A DNA stretch of 64,000 nt from Terriglobia bacterium (GCA_009841225.1 VXMF01000055.1:62001-126000); one strand, 5' to 3'; counted from the stretch's first letter, positions 17,630 through 27,282 are shown. Made by a program: numbers and translations. The notes: generated by a model from the sequence alone, not told the origin.

Positions 17630-18778
17630 ATGGATCGCAGACGCCGTGACCTACTCGCTGGCATTCCAGCGACCGCGGCCGCGTGGTTGCCGGGAACGAT
17701 TCTGGGAAGCCGGCAGCTGGCAAATGCCGCGACTCCGCGCCAGTCAACTAGCATCGTCACGCGCACAGCCATTCAAGGAGTCTGCGCATGGCCCAATCTT
17801 CAGATCCTGAACGAAGGCACCATACTTGCCCTGATCTTCAACCAGCCCTGCCACGGCTTGTGGGAGGGCGACTTGGACTGCTGGGCAAGCAAAGATGGAG
17901 GGCGAACATGGAGGTTTCGCAGCCGGCCCGCCGAGCACGAGCCAGGTACGAACCGGATGAACTGCGCGGCCGGGATCGCTGCCAACGGCGATCTCATCGT
18001 CCTGTGCAGTGGCTGGGCGGATCGCAATAGGCGCGGAGAGCCGGTCAAGCCTCATCTCCAGCCCTTGCGCCCGTGGGTTTGTAGGTCATCGGACCAAGGC
18101 AGGACATGGTCGGTGAGCACGGATTTCCCCGCCCCACCGGAGGACGGGATAGGAGCAGGCAACGAGTTCATCCCTTTTGGCAACATACGTGCGGCTGACG
18201 ACGGCTCGCTGTGCGTTGCGGCCTATCTGAGAAGGGAGCAGTCGCGCGCCTGTCACCTGCTCAGGAGCCCGGATGACGGGCGGACTTGGGGAGAGGCGGT
18301 GTCACTCCATCCTGGCGGCAACGAAACCGATATCTTGCACTTGGGCGGCGGGCGCTGGCTGGCGGCCGTCCGTGAGTTCGGGGAGAGGCGCGATGTCCAT
18401 CTCGAGCTGTTCTCGTCAAACGACGACGCCCGCACATGGAAGCGCCAACAACCCCTGACACTGCCGCTGCAGGTAACCGGCCACCTCACTCGACTGGCCG
18501 ACGGAAGAGTCCTGCTAAGCCACGGCAATCGATGCTGGAATAACTATGGGGTCGATGTCAGGCTGAGCGACGATGCCGGAGCGTCCTGGAGCCCGCCGTT
18601 CAGGATCGCGGACTGCCCGCGGCCCGACTGCGGCTACCCCAGCACCGTGCAAGTGGCGGATGGCAACACCGTGACGGCGTATTACACACAAGTCTCGGAT
18701 GACTACCATTACGAGATGCGGGTGGCGCACTGGAATCCATCTGCATTCACGGTCAACGGAACAGTACAAGGCGGCTAA
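17630..18778 (+). CDS. Exported sialidase/BNR-repeat family protein
   Basis: 382 residues from the ATG at 17630, beginning with a Tat-like signal (MDRRRRDLLAGIPATAAAWL). At least five Asp-box (BNR) repeats are visible: SKDGGRTWRF, SSDQGRTWSV, SPDDGRTWGE, SNDDARTWKR and SDDAGASWSP, which identify a six-bladed sialidase-type propeller. True sialidases also need an arginine triad and a Tyr/Glu pair, which I cannot confirm, so the protein may be a hydrolase on other glycans or a non-catalytic propeller. Its start region faces the DUF1553 gene, with 67 bases between the two starts. A Tat-type VOC protein follows after 6 bases, probably in the same operon. Confidence 0.8.
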   Translation: MDRRRRDLLAGIPATAAAWLPGTILGSRQLANAATPRQSTSIVTRTAIQGVCAWPNLQILNEGTILALIFNQPCHGLWEGDLDCWASKDGGRTWRFRSRPAEHEPGTNRMNCAAGIAANGDLIVLCSGWADRNRRGEPVKPHLQPLRPWVCRSSDQGRTWSVSTDFPAPPEDGIGAGNEFIPFGNIRAADDGSLCVAAYLRREQSRACHLLRSPDDGRTWGEAVSLHPGGNETDILHLGGGRWLAAVREFGERRDVHLELFSSNDDARTWKRQQPLTLPLQVTGHLTRLADGRVLLSHGNRCWNNYGVDVRLSDDAGASWSPPFRIADCPRPDCGYPSTVQVADGNTVTAYYTQVSDDYHYEMRVAHWNPSAFTVNGTVQGG

Positions 18779-18784
18779 GACGAG

Positions 18785-19288
18785 ATGGCAGTTCAGCGTA
18801 GAAGAGGATTCCTCAGGCGCCCTCTGCAGGCTTGCGGCGCTGCGCTCAGCGCTCTGGCAGTGCTCGGTCGCCGCCGCGCCGAGGGCCAAGCTGGAATGGT
18901 CAGCGGATTTGACCATGTCGCGGTGCCAATGCGCAACACCGACGCCATGCTGCGGTTCTACCGCGATCTGGGCTTCCATGTGAAGGAGGGCGAGCGAATT
19001 TGCTCGGTGCATTTCGGGGATCACAAAATCAACCTCCACCGGCCCGCGCTATGGCAGAGCGGGCAGTTCACGCTGCGGGCGCCCGCTGCCGAGCCGCCTT
19101 GCGGCGACTTTTGCTTCGTGTGGGAAGGCACGGAGCCGGCGCTGGCCGAGGTCCTAGCCCGTGCAGGCGCGGAGGTCGTCACAGGACCAGTCCGACGAAC
19201 GGGCGGCCGGAGTGGCGGCACCAAGCAGGGAACGAGCCGCTATACGCGGGATCCCGATGGCAACCTGCTTGAATTCATCGTCTATTAG
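18785..19288 (+). CDS. VOC family protein with Tat-type export signal
   Basis: 167 residues. After a twin-arginine-like leader (VQRRRGFLRRPLQACGAALS) comes a standard VOC module: FDHVAVPMRNTDAMLRFYRD, LGFHV, and the closing TRDPDGNLLEFIVY, with His in FDHVA and Glu in LLEF at metal-ligand positions. VOC enzymes are normally cytoplasmic, so an exported copy is unusual. An internal start at 18898 (MVSGFDHVAV) would give a leaderless cytosolic form and cannot be excluded. It follows the sialidase-like gene by 6 bases. Bases 19289-19487 between it and the convergent giant gene hold nothing recognised. Confidence 0.75.
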   Translation: MAVQRRRGFLRRPLQACGAALSALAVLGRRRAEGQAGMVSGFDHVAVPMRNTDAMLRFYRDLGFHVKEGERICSVHFGDHKINLHRPALWQSGQFTLRAPAAEPPCGDFCFVWEGTEPALAEVLARAGAEVVTGPVRRTGGRSGGTKQGTSRYTRDPDGNLLEFIVY

Positions 19289-19487
19289 CGCCGGGCGCTC
19301 GACGGCAGCCCCATGCCAGGCGCGACTCTCCATCGAGCAGTGCTAGCGTGCCCGCTTCCACCCGGAGTGCTCGGTGGCGACCAGAAACCGCCGATGGTCG
19401 GAGGGGCCGTAATCTGCCAAATCGATCTTGAATTCAGGCGAACCGCCCGGGCGACGACCGCGCAGCCATTGCCCCACCACACCTTGG

Positions 19488-22400
19488 CTACGGATCCTCC
19501 GGCGCAGCCTGTAGCTCGACCTGCATCAGCACCCACTTGTGCAACGTTGCGTATCCCGCATCCCCTGCCTCGTAGCGCACGCCTCCTTGATGCCCTTCTT
19601 CCTGCCCCGTCTGCACGTTCAGCGGCTTTCTCAGGACCAAGCTGCGCTCGGGATTGGCCAGATCCACTCTGGCCTGGAGCTTGCGATAGTTCTCGAGCAA
19701 CTCGGCGGCCTCGATGTGCCCGGCATCGTCCGGTGGGTTCAGGTACAGCGTGGGCACCCGTCCCGGAACACCGTGGCACGAGATGCAGGCCCGATTGTCG
19801 CGCTCGCTGATCCGGTTCATTTCGGCGAAGACATGGTCTCGGAAATGCAAGATGTCCTCGACGAACATGTCCGACGCATCCAGGCGTCGCCCGCCGTTGA
19901 GATCCTGTGCCTCGATTAGCCTCTGCAATTCCTTGCCATATCGCTCGTCGTCGCTGGCAAGCAGATTCTGAAGGCGCGTGCGGATTACGGCCACCGGTTC
20001 GTTCTCAACATGTGCGCCGATCGCCTTGCGCACTTCGGGATTCCGCCGCAGCGCGGGCGAGGCCGCCAGCTTGGCGGCAAGTGCGCGGGTCTCTTCCGAG
20101 GATTCCGACGAAAACCAGCGCACGAACATCTCGACTACCTGACGCTTGGCTGCCGCGATCGGGTCGATTACTTCGGTCCCGCTGTCGTCCTTGGTGAACT
20201 GGGACTTCGCTCCCTCCCAAGGCGTCAGCTTGAGGTAGTCCAATCCGAATTTGAATTCCGGCTCGGCCTCCGGGTTGGTCCCCAGCATCCTCACCGTCAG
20301 GAGCGCTTGCTCGCCCGCGAGGTCAAAGACCCCCATCCGCATCGGCCCGGTGGAAGTGACTTCCTCGCGATAGTAGTCGGCTTGGTCCAGCACGAGTTCG
20401 CCGTCAAACTCAATGCGGACAATGCCATGGGACGCACCGTGCAGGATCGCCCCGAGCAATTCGTACCTGCCCGGCTGCGGCACCGGCACCGAGAACGAAA
20501 TGTGCGCCCCGACCTTTCCCTCTTCCCAGATCAGAGCATTGTTGTTGCTGGCGACACCGCCTGGAATGGCCAGGTCGGTGGTACGACCGAACGTCAGCTC
20601 GGCCACTTCCAAGTCTTCGGCCTCAACTGCCCCCGCAACCGCCTCGGCCACTGTCTCGCCGCCCTCCCTGAAAGCGAGCATCCACTCGGTGGAATCAAGC
20701 CAGAGCCGCGGATCGGCTGACAGGTGGCTGAACGCTTGCTTGCGATGCAGGCTGCGGTTCTCGCCCAGAATGCGGGCGACCAACGGGGCGTAGGGAGATT
20801 CTTCCAGGGTCGGCCCCTCAGTCGGGGCGGGCTTTCCCAGCAGTACGCTCGCCGGCGTTGCTGTAGCGGCACGGGTTGGACTCAACTCTAGCAGCAGGCG
20901 GTAGAATTCTGCCTCTTCGGCCTCGCTGAGACCATCGAAGTTCCACTTCACCCTGGCCAAGAAGCCCGCCAAGGCATCTGCGTCGTCTTCCCGGTCGTTG
21001 TCCGCGTATAACCGCAGTACTTCCAGCAGTGGTGCCAGGGCACCGCGGCGGGCTGGCAGAGAAAGCTCGCCGGGGTTTGCCAGGGCTCGCGCGGCGATCG
21101 CCACGATGCCTGGATCAGCGGTTTGCAACAAGGACAGAATCGTGTCCTGCAGGGGCTTGTGGGTAACGCCGCGAGCCCCTTCAAGGGCAATCGAGCGCCA
21201 CGGCACGTCTGCCTGAGCCTCGTCCTGATACACAGCCAGCACCGCCTTGCCGAAAAGTTCGGTCGCGCCCGGGGTGCTGTAAGCGAATTGGCCAGGGCTC
21301 TGCTGGTTGGCGCGTTCCATGTAGTGGGACGCGGCCATGGCGGTGAGCCGGCGGTCGAGTAGTCGCCTGCGCTCTGGCTGAGCGGTCTCTCGCAATTCGA
21401 GCAATTCGCGGAACAGCGATGCGAGTTCCGGATATTGCTGCGCCGCGAACTGCTCGCGAGTGATGTTGTTGACCTGGCCGTTGACGATGAACAGCGAAAT
21501 CGTCGAGTAGCGCAGCGCCATGTCGACGTGTGCTTCGGGCTCCTCGCGCAACAGCGCATCGATCCACGCTTGGTTGACGGGCTCGCGCATGGGCGGATTC
21601 CAGACCCACCAGTGCCACGCTGCCTTGAAGGCGTAAGCCCTCACGCCGGGATGGGGGTCGACCATCCCGGCGGTAAGGATGCCCGCCAGTTCAGACAGGT
21701 CAACCTCCACACTACTGCCGGGCAAATGTGCTCGCGTGACCAACGCATGCATGACCGATTGGCGCGTGCGGTCGGTCCCCTTCCGAAAGGCCTCGAAGAG
21801 TTCACTCCAACCGCCACCGTCCAGAAGCAGTTGTCGTAGCGACCAGAACGCGGCTTCGCGGCAGCTCTTGACCGGATCGTCGAAATGCTCGATCAGCGTG
21901 GACACCGCATCGTGCGCCATTGCACCACCGAGAGCTAAGAGTCCGTAGTATCTAACCTGTGGGTAGGGACTGCTCGCCAACTCCTTGAACAATTCCGTGT
22001 GCTCGGGGCTTGCCGCAGCCTGGGCGGCCCGTGCCTTGGCAAGTGACTCTAGGAAACCGTCCTCAGGGGCCAGTGCAAACTCGTGCTTGGCGTCAGCCTC
22101 GGGGGCGGGATGGAGACGGCTCAGGGCCCTGATGACATATGCGCTGGTAACGAATCCCGTCGCAGCCGCTGCATTCCACAGTCCGTACGGGTACTGGTTC
22201 TCCAGAAGCCATCGCACACCCCGGCCGACCACAGGATCCTCGGCCGTATAGCCGGCGGCCTCGAGCGCTATCAATGCCACCGCCGTGGCGGCGGGATAGC
22301 TGTGGTCTTCAGGACGCAGCCATTCGCCGTTCTCGCCAGCCTTGCCGGGCTCGAAGCCCCAGCCCCCGTCCTCCCGCTGGAGGGCGAGGATCCGGCCCAG

Positions 22401-24281
22401 ATCGGTGGCTGCCCTGGCTCGCAGGTCGGCATCCAACTTCTCCGCCTCCGCAATCCGACGCGGTGAGTTGGTCAGCTTGCGTACCTGCTCGACATAGTCG
22501 GCCGGCCAGATGCGGTGCACGAACTCGACTCGGTGGCCATAGTCGTCGGTGACCCGGATATCGTCCTCGGTGGCGAGAATCTTCCTCCCTTTCTCTTCGA
22601 TACCGAAGAAGTAGCGCGGCTCGCCGGTCACGCGCCACGCGCGCTCCAAGACCTCGGCCCCAAACTTGAAGACCACGTTGGGCCCGAAGTTCGAGCCTCG
22701 CCCTGCCGCATTGATGCCTTTCGGATCGGCAGTCTGGAGCACATAGTTCGCGGTGCGCTGCTGCCACTGCGCATGCACCCGCTTGGGGTTGTGGGTGCGC
22801 TCGTGCAAGACGATGTTGCGCCCGGCAACTCGGGTGCCGGCCGGCCCGTCACCCAGATCGTTCGGCGCGACGCTGGTATTGACCGCCGCATCCTTGAGTT
22901 CGTTGGTCAGGCGGAGCGACTCGTACATCGTGTTGACCAAGCGCCGGTAGTTTTGCTCGACCCCGTGCGGGCCGTACCCGTTGCGAAACGCATCCGCCAC
23001 ACCCCAGACGCCGCTCTGGGTGTGGCAGCTCATGCAGTTCTCGCCAAACAGCGCTGTCGCATCGCGCACTCGGCGGTGTAGCGCTATGTTGCGTGGGCGG
23101 TGGATGAGCCAAGCATCGATCTCGGCAAGGTGGTAGTACACACCCTGTTGCACGGCCTCGACCGGATCGGAATACGGTGCCGGGTCGAAAACGCGCACCT
23201 GCAGCTCGTAGTGCGGCTGGTTTGCCTCCACGCGCAGGTAATAAGTCTGTCCCGGCTCAAGCTGGCGGGTCACGAATGTCCGAAATGAGCGATCTTGCTG
23301 GTGCGCCCGCTCGTTGATCGCCCGGCCCTCTTCGTACGTGTAGACGGGCACCGGGCCATCGATGACCGTGGCGGACGGGTGCACGTACGGAATGGGATTG
23401 AAGTTGGAGAAGTCGCGGCTATTGGGTACGTCGCGCTCGCGCAGCTCCTCCGCGCTCGGACGGCCCTGCTTGTAGAAGCGAATCCGAGCGCTGACTACGG
23501 GCTCGACGATCTGGAGGTTGGCGCTGAGGTACTTGGGGGTGGTTCCGTTGTAGTCGATGCGGTACCAGTCATCGGGGGTGTTGCCGGTGCGGGTGTTGTT
23601 GTAGTACTCGACATCATCGGCACCGCCGACGACGTACACAGTCCCAGTCTCGTCCGCCTCGCTGAGCCGAAGCAGCGTGGCCTGTTCGGGTGCGTTGTTC
23701 GGTTCCGCTTCCAAGATCAAGGACTCCGACGAGAGGGCGGATATCGGCCGGATCGCGATCGCCAAAGCGACACTATCCACGGCAGGAGTGACGGTTGGTA
23801 GCGGCGTAGCCAGCGGTGCCAGGCCCGTATCGTGCGGGATTGGCCCAAGGGGTTGCTCGCGATCCAGCATGGGCTCGATGCGGATCGAATATCTGCCCGA
23901 GACCGGGGCGCGATAGACCAAATGTAGGTCGGGATCAAGGGCATGCAGCACCTTGGACCAACTTGTAGTGGCGATAACGCCGGAATCGGCCCGATCGCCC
24001 GTGAAACCGGAATCTGGCAGATCCGGGCCGGACCAATGGACTTCGATCCGAGCGTTCGGCGGCAGGACGGACGGCTCTACCAGTTGCAGCGACACGTCGA
24101 ATGCCCTTCCCGCCTCGAGGGTCCACTCCTCGCTCCACGGTGGGCCAACGGAGACGGTCCGGGAATAGCCTGAGCCCTCCGTCAGGGATGACGCTGGAGT
24201 CGGGGCAAGCAACGGCGGGACCGCGCACACAAGTAGCGGCAGCCCCCAGCGAAGAAACGGATTGAATAGAGTACGGTCCAC
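19488..24281 (-). CDS. Giant dihaem protein with cyclase-like, HEAT-like and carbohydrate-binding-like regions
   Basis: About 1597 residues from a GTG at 24281; a TTG at 24338 would add 19. The GTG is preferred because a hydrophobic export signal (FLRWGLPLLVCAVPPLL) follows and a purine-rich GAGGCGGAAGG precedes it. Order: beta-rich N-terminal region including a PPC-like EAEPNNAPEQA segment (near 190), haem motif CMSCH near 416, a terpenoid-cyclase/prenyltransferase-like alpha-alpha repeat at about 630-730 (LQREDGGWGFEP, WLLENQYPYGLWN), HEAT-like helices at about 770-1210, a beta-sandwich resembling a carbohydrate-binding module (GRYELLGAILHG, VRIEFDGELVLDQ), and a C-terminal cytochrome with CISCH near 1499. 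I know no named family for the whole. Likely periplasmic or surface located. Confidence 0.75.
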   Translation of the reverse strand: MDRTLFNPFLRWGLPLLVCAVPPLLAPTPASSLTEGSGYSRTVSVGPPWSEEWTLEAGRAFDVSLQLVEPSVLPPNARIEVHWSGPDLPDSGFTGDRADSGVIATTSWSKVLHALDPDLHLVYRAPVSGRYSIRIEPMLDREQPLGPIPHDTGLAPLATPLPTVTPAVDSVALAIAIRPISALSSESLILEAEPNNAPEQATLLRLSEADETGTVYVVGGADDVEYYNNTRTGNTPDDWYRIDYNGTTPKYLSANLQIVEPVVSARIRFYKQGRPSAEELRERDVPNSRDFSNFNPIPYVHPSATVIDGPVPVYTYEEGRAINERAHQQDRSFRTFVTRQLEPGQTYYLRVEANQPHYELQVRVFDPAPYSDPVEAVQQGVYYHLAEIDAWLIHRPRNIALHRRVRDATALFGENCMSCHTQSGVWGVADAFRNGYGPHGVEQNYRRLVNTMYESLRLTNELKDAAVNTSVAPNDLGDGPAGTRVAGRNIVLHERTHNPKRVHAQWQQRTANYVLQTADPKGINAAGRGSNFGPNVVFKFGAEVLERAWRVTGEPRYFFGIEEKGRKILATEDDIRVTDDYGHRVEFVHRIWPADYVEQVRKLTNSPRRIAEAEKLDADLRARAATDLGRILALQREDGGWGFEPGKAGENGEWLRPEDHSYPAATAVALIALEAAGYTAEDPVVGRGVRWLLENQYPYGLWNAAAATGFVTSAYVIRALSRLHPAPEADAKHEFALAPEDGFLESLAKARAAQAAASPEHTELFKELASSPYPQVRYYGLLALGGAMAHDAVSTLIEHFDDPVKSCREAAFWSLRQLLLDGGGWSELFEAFRKGTDRTRQSVMHALVTRAHLPGSSVEVDLSELAGILTAGMVDPHPGVRAYAFKAAWHWWVWNPPMREPVNQAWIDALLREEPEAHVDMALRYSTISLFIVNGQVNNITREQFAAQQYPELASLFRELLELRETAQPERRRLLDRRLTAMAASHYMERANQQSPGQFAYSTPGATELFGKAVLAVYQDEAQADVPWRSIALEGARGVTHKPLQDTILSLLQTADPGIVAIAARALANPGELSLPARRGALAPLLEVLRLYADNDREDDADALAGFLARVKWNFDGLSEAEEAEFYRLLLELSPTRAATATPASVLLGKPAPTEGPTLEESPYAPLVARILGENRSLHRKQAFSHLSADPRLWLDSTEWMLAFREGGETVAEAVAGAVEAEDLEVAELTFGRTTDLAIPGGVASNNNALIWEEGKVGAHISFSVPVPQPGRYELLGAILHGASHGIVRIEFDGELVLDQADYYREEVTSTGPMRMGVFDLAGEQALLTVRMLGTNPEAEPEFKFGLDYLKLTPWEGAKSQFTKDDSGTEVIDPIAAAKRQVVEMFVRWFSSESSEETRALAAKLAASPALRRNPEVRKAIGAHVENEPVAVIRTRLQNLLASDDERYGKELQRLIEAQDLNGGRRLDASDMFVEDILHFRDHVFAEMNRISERDNRACISCHGVPGRVPTLYLNPPDDAGHIEAAELLENYRKLQARVDLANPERSLVLRKPLNVQTGQEEGHQGGVRYEAGDAGYATLHKWVLMQVELQAAPEDP

Positions 24282-24730
24282 GGCCTTCCGCCTCAATACT
24301 ATCGAAGTCCCGCTCTCGGAAGAGCAGTCGTCGCACAATCACCGCACGGTGGTGTATACGGAAGAGTCTGGGGACGAGGACCAGACAGGACCTGAAGGTT
24401 GGGGCTGCCGAGGGCGCGGGTGCGCAACCGTAACCTGGTTTCTGTCTAGCCTCGATAGTAAGAGCGCCCACTGGTGCCGAAGGAGAATTGATCGCTATCT
24501 AGTGGCAGAATCCATCACCAGACTACGGAGCTCAAACGCACGGCTCCAGCTAGCGATCGGCCGATGACCAGACTCTTGTCTTACAGAAATTCCGCTTAAA
24601 CTTTCATTTGGACGGTATCAAAACTTTCATTTGGCCGCACTTTGGGGTTGCGATCAGACGGTGATTGGAACGCGATTCTACCGATGACCGAGCGGTCCGC
24701 TCATGCGATCGATATGCCACACTAACCGTC
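24282..24730. other. Intergenic region between divergent genes, contains a 23-bp-period repeat
   Basis: 449 bases upstream of both the giant dihaem gene and the TIM-barrel gene. Promoters in both directions are expected but none is clear. The only structured element is the repeat pair at 24598-24634, described separately. No gene is recognised. Confidence 0.4.
24598..24634 (-). repeat. Pair of 14-bp direct repeats with 23-bp period
   Basis: CCAAATGAAAGTTT (minus strand) occurs perfectly at 24611-24598 and 24634-24621, exactly 23 bases apart. Each copy holds an ATG. The period and the CAAATG core match the tandem array in front of the DUF4143 ATPase gene near 58.2 kb, but no such gene lies here. 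Confidence 0.7.
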
Positions 24731-25786
24731 ATGGGCGATACTCGCAGGGATTTCCTCCGTTCGAGCTTGGCACTAGCGAGCGTGTCCCATGTGGCAGCTG
24801 TCACGACCGAGCCAAGGCACGGCATGGGAATCGGCACCGCCGCGTACATGCAGCGCGGGCGTGCAGATCAGAAGGCAGAGCGCGCCCAACGCTTCACGGA
24901 GACTTTGCGCTTTTTGGAGCATTGCAAGAGCGTGGGCGCGGCTGGGATCCAAGCTCCCCTGACCGAGCTCAGCGATGAGTACGCGGGACGGGTGCGTGCC
25001 AAGGCCGAAGACTACGGCATGTACGTGGAGGTCTCCGCCCGCTTGCCCAAGAACGATTCCGATGAGCTGGATGTCTTCGAGCGGACCGTTCGCGCGACCG
25101 AGGCTGCGGGCGGTAGGGTGATTCGCACGGTGATGCTGGGCGGGCGTCGGTACGAGACCTTCAAGACACTCGAGGATTGGAAGGAGTTTGTTCGAGTGAG
25201 CTGGCGATCCCTGAGCCGTGCCGAGCCGATCCTGCGCCGCCACAAGGTGCGGCTCGCCCTTGAGAACCACAAGGACTGGCGCATCGACGAGATGCTGAAG
25301 ATCCTCGAGCGCATCGAGAGCGAGTGGGTGGGCGTCACTATTGACACGGGCAACAACATGTCGTTGCTGGAGGATCCTCTCGATACGGTCCGGGCATTCG
25401 CTCCGTACGCCGCGTCCGTGCATCTGAAGGACATGGGTGTCGAGGCCTACGAAGACGGCTTCCTGCTCGCCGAAGTTCCGTTCGGAACCGGTTGCCTTGA
25501 CATGGCTGCAGTGGTTGAGACGATTCGATCAGCCCGCCCGGAGGTGCGCTTCACGCTGGAAATGATCACGCGCGACCCACTGAAAATACCCTGTCTCCGC
25601 GAGCACTACTGGATCACGATGGGCCGAGTTCCCGGAGCGGACCTCGCGGCGTCGCTCTCCGCCGTCCAAAGCCATGGCAGACCCCTGCCGCTGATCGATC
25701 AACTCGCCGAGGAGGAGCGCTTCAAGATCGAGGAGGACAACAACCGAGCCTGCCTGGAATACGCTAGGGCGAAGCTCGAACTGTAA
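24731..25786 (+). CDS. Tat-exported sugar isomerase/epimerase-like TIM barrel
   Basis: 351 residues from the ATG at 24731, giving a twin-arginine signal (GDTRRDFLRSSLALASVSHV). The body is the AP-endonuclease-2 / xylose-isomerase-like barrel: RLALENHKDW, WVGVTIDTGNN, ASVHLKDMGVE and RFTLEMITRDP carry the Glu, Asp, His and Glu expected to bind a divalent metal. Such proteins isomerise or epimerise sugars, inositols or hydroxy acids. Convergent with a Gfo/Idh/MocA gene 90 bases away, a frequent partner family in inositol and sugar catabolism, although here the two are not in one operon. Export of both is typical of Acidobacteriota and Planctomycetota sets. Confidence 0.85.
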   Translation: MGDTRRDFLRSSLALASVSHVAAVTTEPRHGMGIGTAAYMQRGRADQKAERAQRFTETLRFLEHCKSVGAAGIQAPLTELSDEYAGRVRAKAEDYGMYVEVSARLPKNDSDELDVFERTVRATEAAGGRVIRTVMLGGRRYETFKTLEDWKEFVRVSWRSLSRAEPILRRHKVRLALENHKDWRIDEMLKILERIESEWVGVTIDTGNNMSLLEDPLDTVRAFAPYAASVHLKDMGVEAYEDGFLLAEVPFGTGCLDMAAVVETIRSARPEVRFTLEMITRDPLKIPCLREHYWITMGRVPGADLAASLSAVQSHGRPLPLIDQLAEEERFKIEEDNNRACLEYARAKLEL

Positions 25787-25875
25787 GCCGCGGCTGGCGG
25801 TGATCTGCGACGTTTGCTCCAGGCGCCTAAGCACCCACAACTCTGCGAACCGGCGAGCGCGCCCGTACGGAGCAG

Positions 25876-27282
25876 CTAGATACTGATTGCATCCCAAGGC
25901 TTGCGCGCCTTGCGCCCCAGCATTCGCGATGCCTCGGCATCGCCCTCGAAATCTTCGCGCTCGCCGTTCCAGGTGAGCTTGCGCCCGGCATGGTAGGCGA
26001 TGTTGCCGAGATGGGCTATGAGTGACGAGCGGTGGCCGGTGAGCGCATCCGATCGAGGGGGCTCGCCGTCCCGCACGCAGCGCACGAAGTGCTCCGCGTG
26101 GAGTTGGGACGGCTCGCTCCCGCTCTTGTGCATCCTCTTCAGTCTGCTCTTCGCGAAGGCGTCCTTGTCACTAAGGGAACCACCGTACGCCCCCGTCTCT
26201 GGGATGATCTCGTAGCCCAACCGATCCACGATCAGAGTCCCGTTGCTGCCGTAGAACACCATTCCATTGGGTCGGTTCTCGGGCGCGCGCGCGCCGTGAA
26301 GCGGCATGCCTGGGGTCAAGCGCCCCATGCTGCCGAACGAGTTGATGTTGCACGTTTCATAGCTCAGGACGAAGCCGGGATACTCCAGCGTCGCCTGAAG
26401 CAGGTCGGGCTGGTCGCCCATGCCGCCTACAGCGAAGCGGCCGCCCGCGGCCACGACGCTCTCAGGGCGATCCTCGCCCATGATCTGGTGGACCGTGTCG
26501 AAACGGTGCGTGCCGAAATCGGTAATCCATCCCCCCGCGTAGTCGTAGAACATCCGGTACGTGCGCAGGAATCGCAGCTCGTTGAACGGGACCCAAGGCG
26601 CGGGTCCGAGATAAAAGTCCCAGTCCAACCCGGGTGGCGGGTCGGAATCCGGCTTCTCGCCGGGCCCGACCGGCATCAGGTTGGCGTAGTTCCAGACGCG
26701 AACGAAGTGGACATCTTGCAGTACCCCGCCCTGGACGATCTCGGCGGCTTCTTGCAAATGCGGGGCGGAGCGGTGCTGTGTACCGGTCAGAAACACAGCC
26801 TTGGAGCGCGCCGCGGAAGCGACCATGGCCTTTCCTTCCAAAACGTTGTGGCCTAGCGGCTTCTCCACGTAGACGTGCTTGCCGGCCTCGAGCGCTGCAA
26901 CAGCGGGAAGCGCATGCCAGTGGTCGGGCGTCGCAACATGAACGGCATCGATGTCCTTGTCGTCCATCACCCGGCGAAAGTCTTTCCCGAGCTTGCCGGC
27001 GCCGCCTGCGAGCTCTTCGCGTGCAGCTTCTGCCTGCTTGTCGTAAACGTCGCAAAAGTAGCCGTACTCGGCTCCTTCGACCGCCGCGGCCTTGGCCGCC
27101 ACGCTCTTGCCGCGGCCGCCGCACCCGACCAGTGCGATGCGCACGCGGGAATTCGCTCCCGCCACCCTGGCCGCCGAGGCCGCGGTTGCTGCGGCACCCC
27201 CAGCAGTTCGCAAGAAGCGACGGCGCTGCATCCGGGCGTCGGGGAGGCTGACGGGCTGGGCCTGCTGATCCAAGTGCTGCAT
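25876..27282 (-). CDS. Tat-exported Gfo/Idh/MocA family oxidoreductase
   Basis: 468 residues from the ATG at 27282 (AGGA 8 bases upstream); a second ATG at 27231 would start directly at the Tat motif MQRRRFLRTAGGAAATAA. The Rossmann motif VRIALVGCGGRGKS, DIDAVHVATPDHWHALP and the diagnostic EKPLGHN (Glu140-Lys141-Pro142) identify the family. These enzymes use tightly bound NAD(P) to oxidise or reduce sugars, or in some cases hydrolyse glycosides by a redox route. The C-terminal block HAEHFVRCVRDGEPPRSDAL is typical of the long exported subgroup. It is monocistronic as far as can be seen. Confidence 0.9.
   Translation of the reverse strand: MQHLDQQAQPVSLPDARMQRRRFLRTAGGAAATAASAARVAGANSRVRIALVGCGGRGKSVAAKAAAVEGAEYGYFCDVYDKQAEAAREELAGGAGKLGKDFRRVMDDKDIDAVHVATPDHWHALPAVAALEAGKHVYVEKPLGHNVLEGKAMVASAARSKAVFLTGTQHRSAPHLQEAAEIVQGGVLQDVHFVRVWNYANLMPVGPGEKPDSDPPPGLDWDFYLGPAPWVPFNELRFLRTYRMFYDYAGGWITDFGTHRFDTVHQIMGEDRPESVVAAGGRFAVGGMGDQPDLLQATLEYPGFVLSYETCNINSFGSMGRLTPGMPLHGARAPENRPNGMVFYGSNGTLIVDRLGYEIIPETGAYGGSLSDKDAFAKSRLKRMHKSGSEPSQLHAEHFVRCVRDGEPPRSDALTGHRSSLIAHLGNIAYHAGRKLTWNGEREDFEGDAEASRMLGRKARKPWDAISI

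Noticed and set aside
17563-17772. Upstream extension of the pair 1 DUF1553 protein
   Set aside because: The frame is open but the added 70 residues do not look like a leader, and a normal signal peptide begins at 17562.
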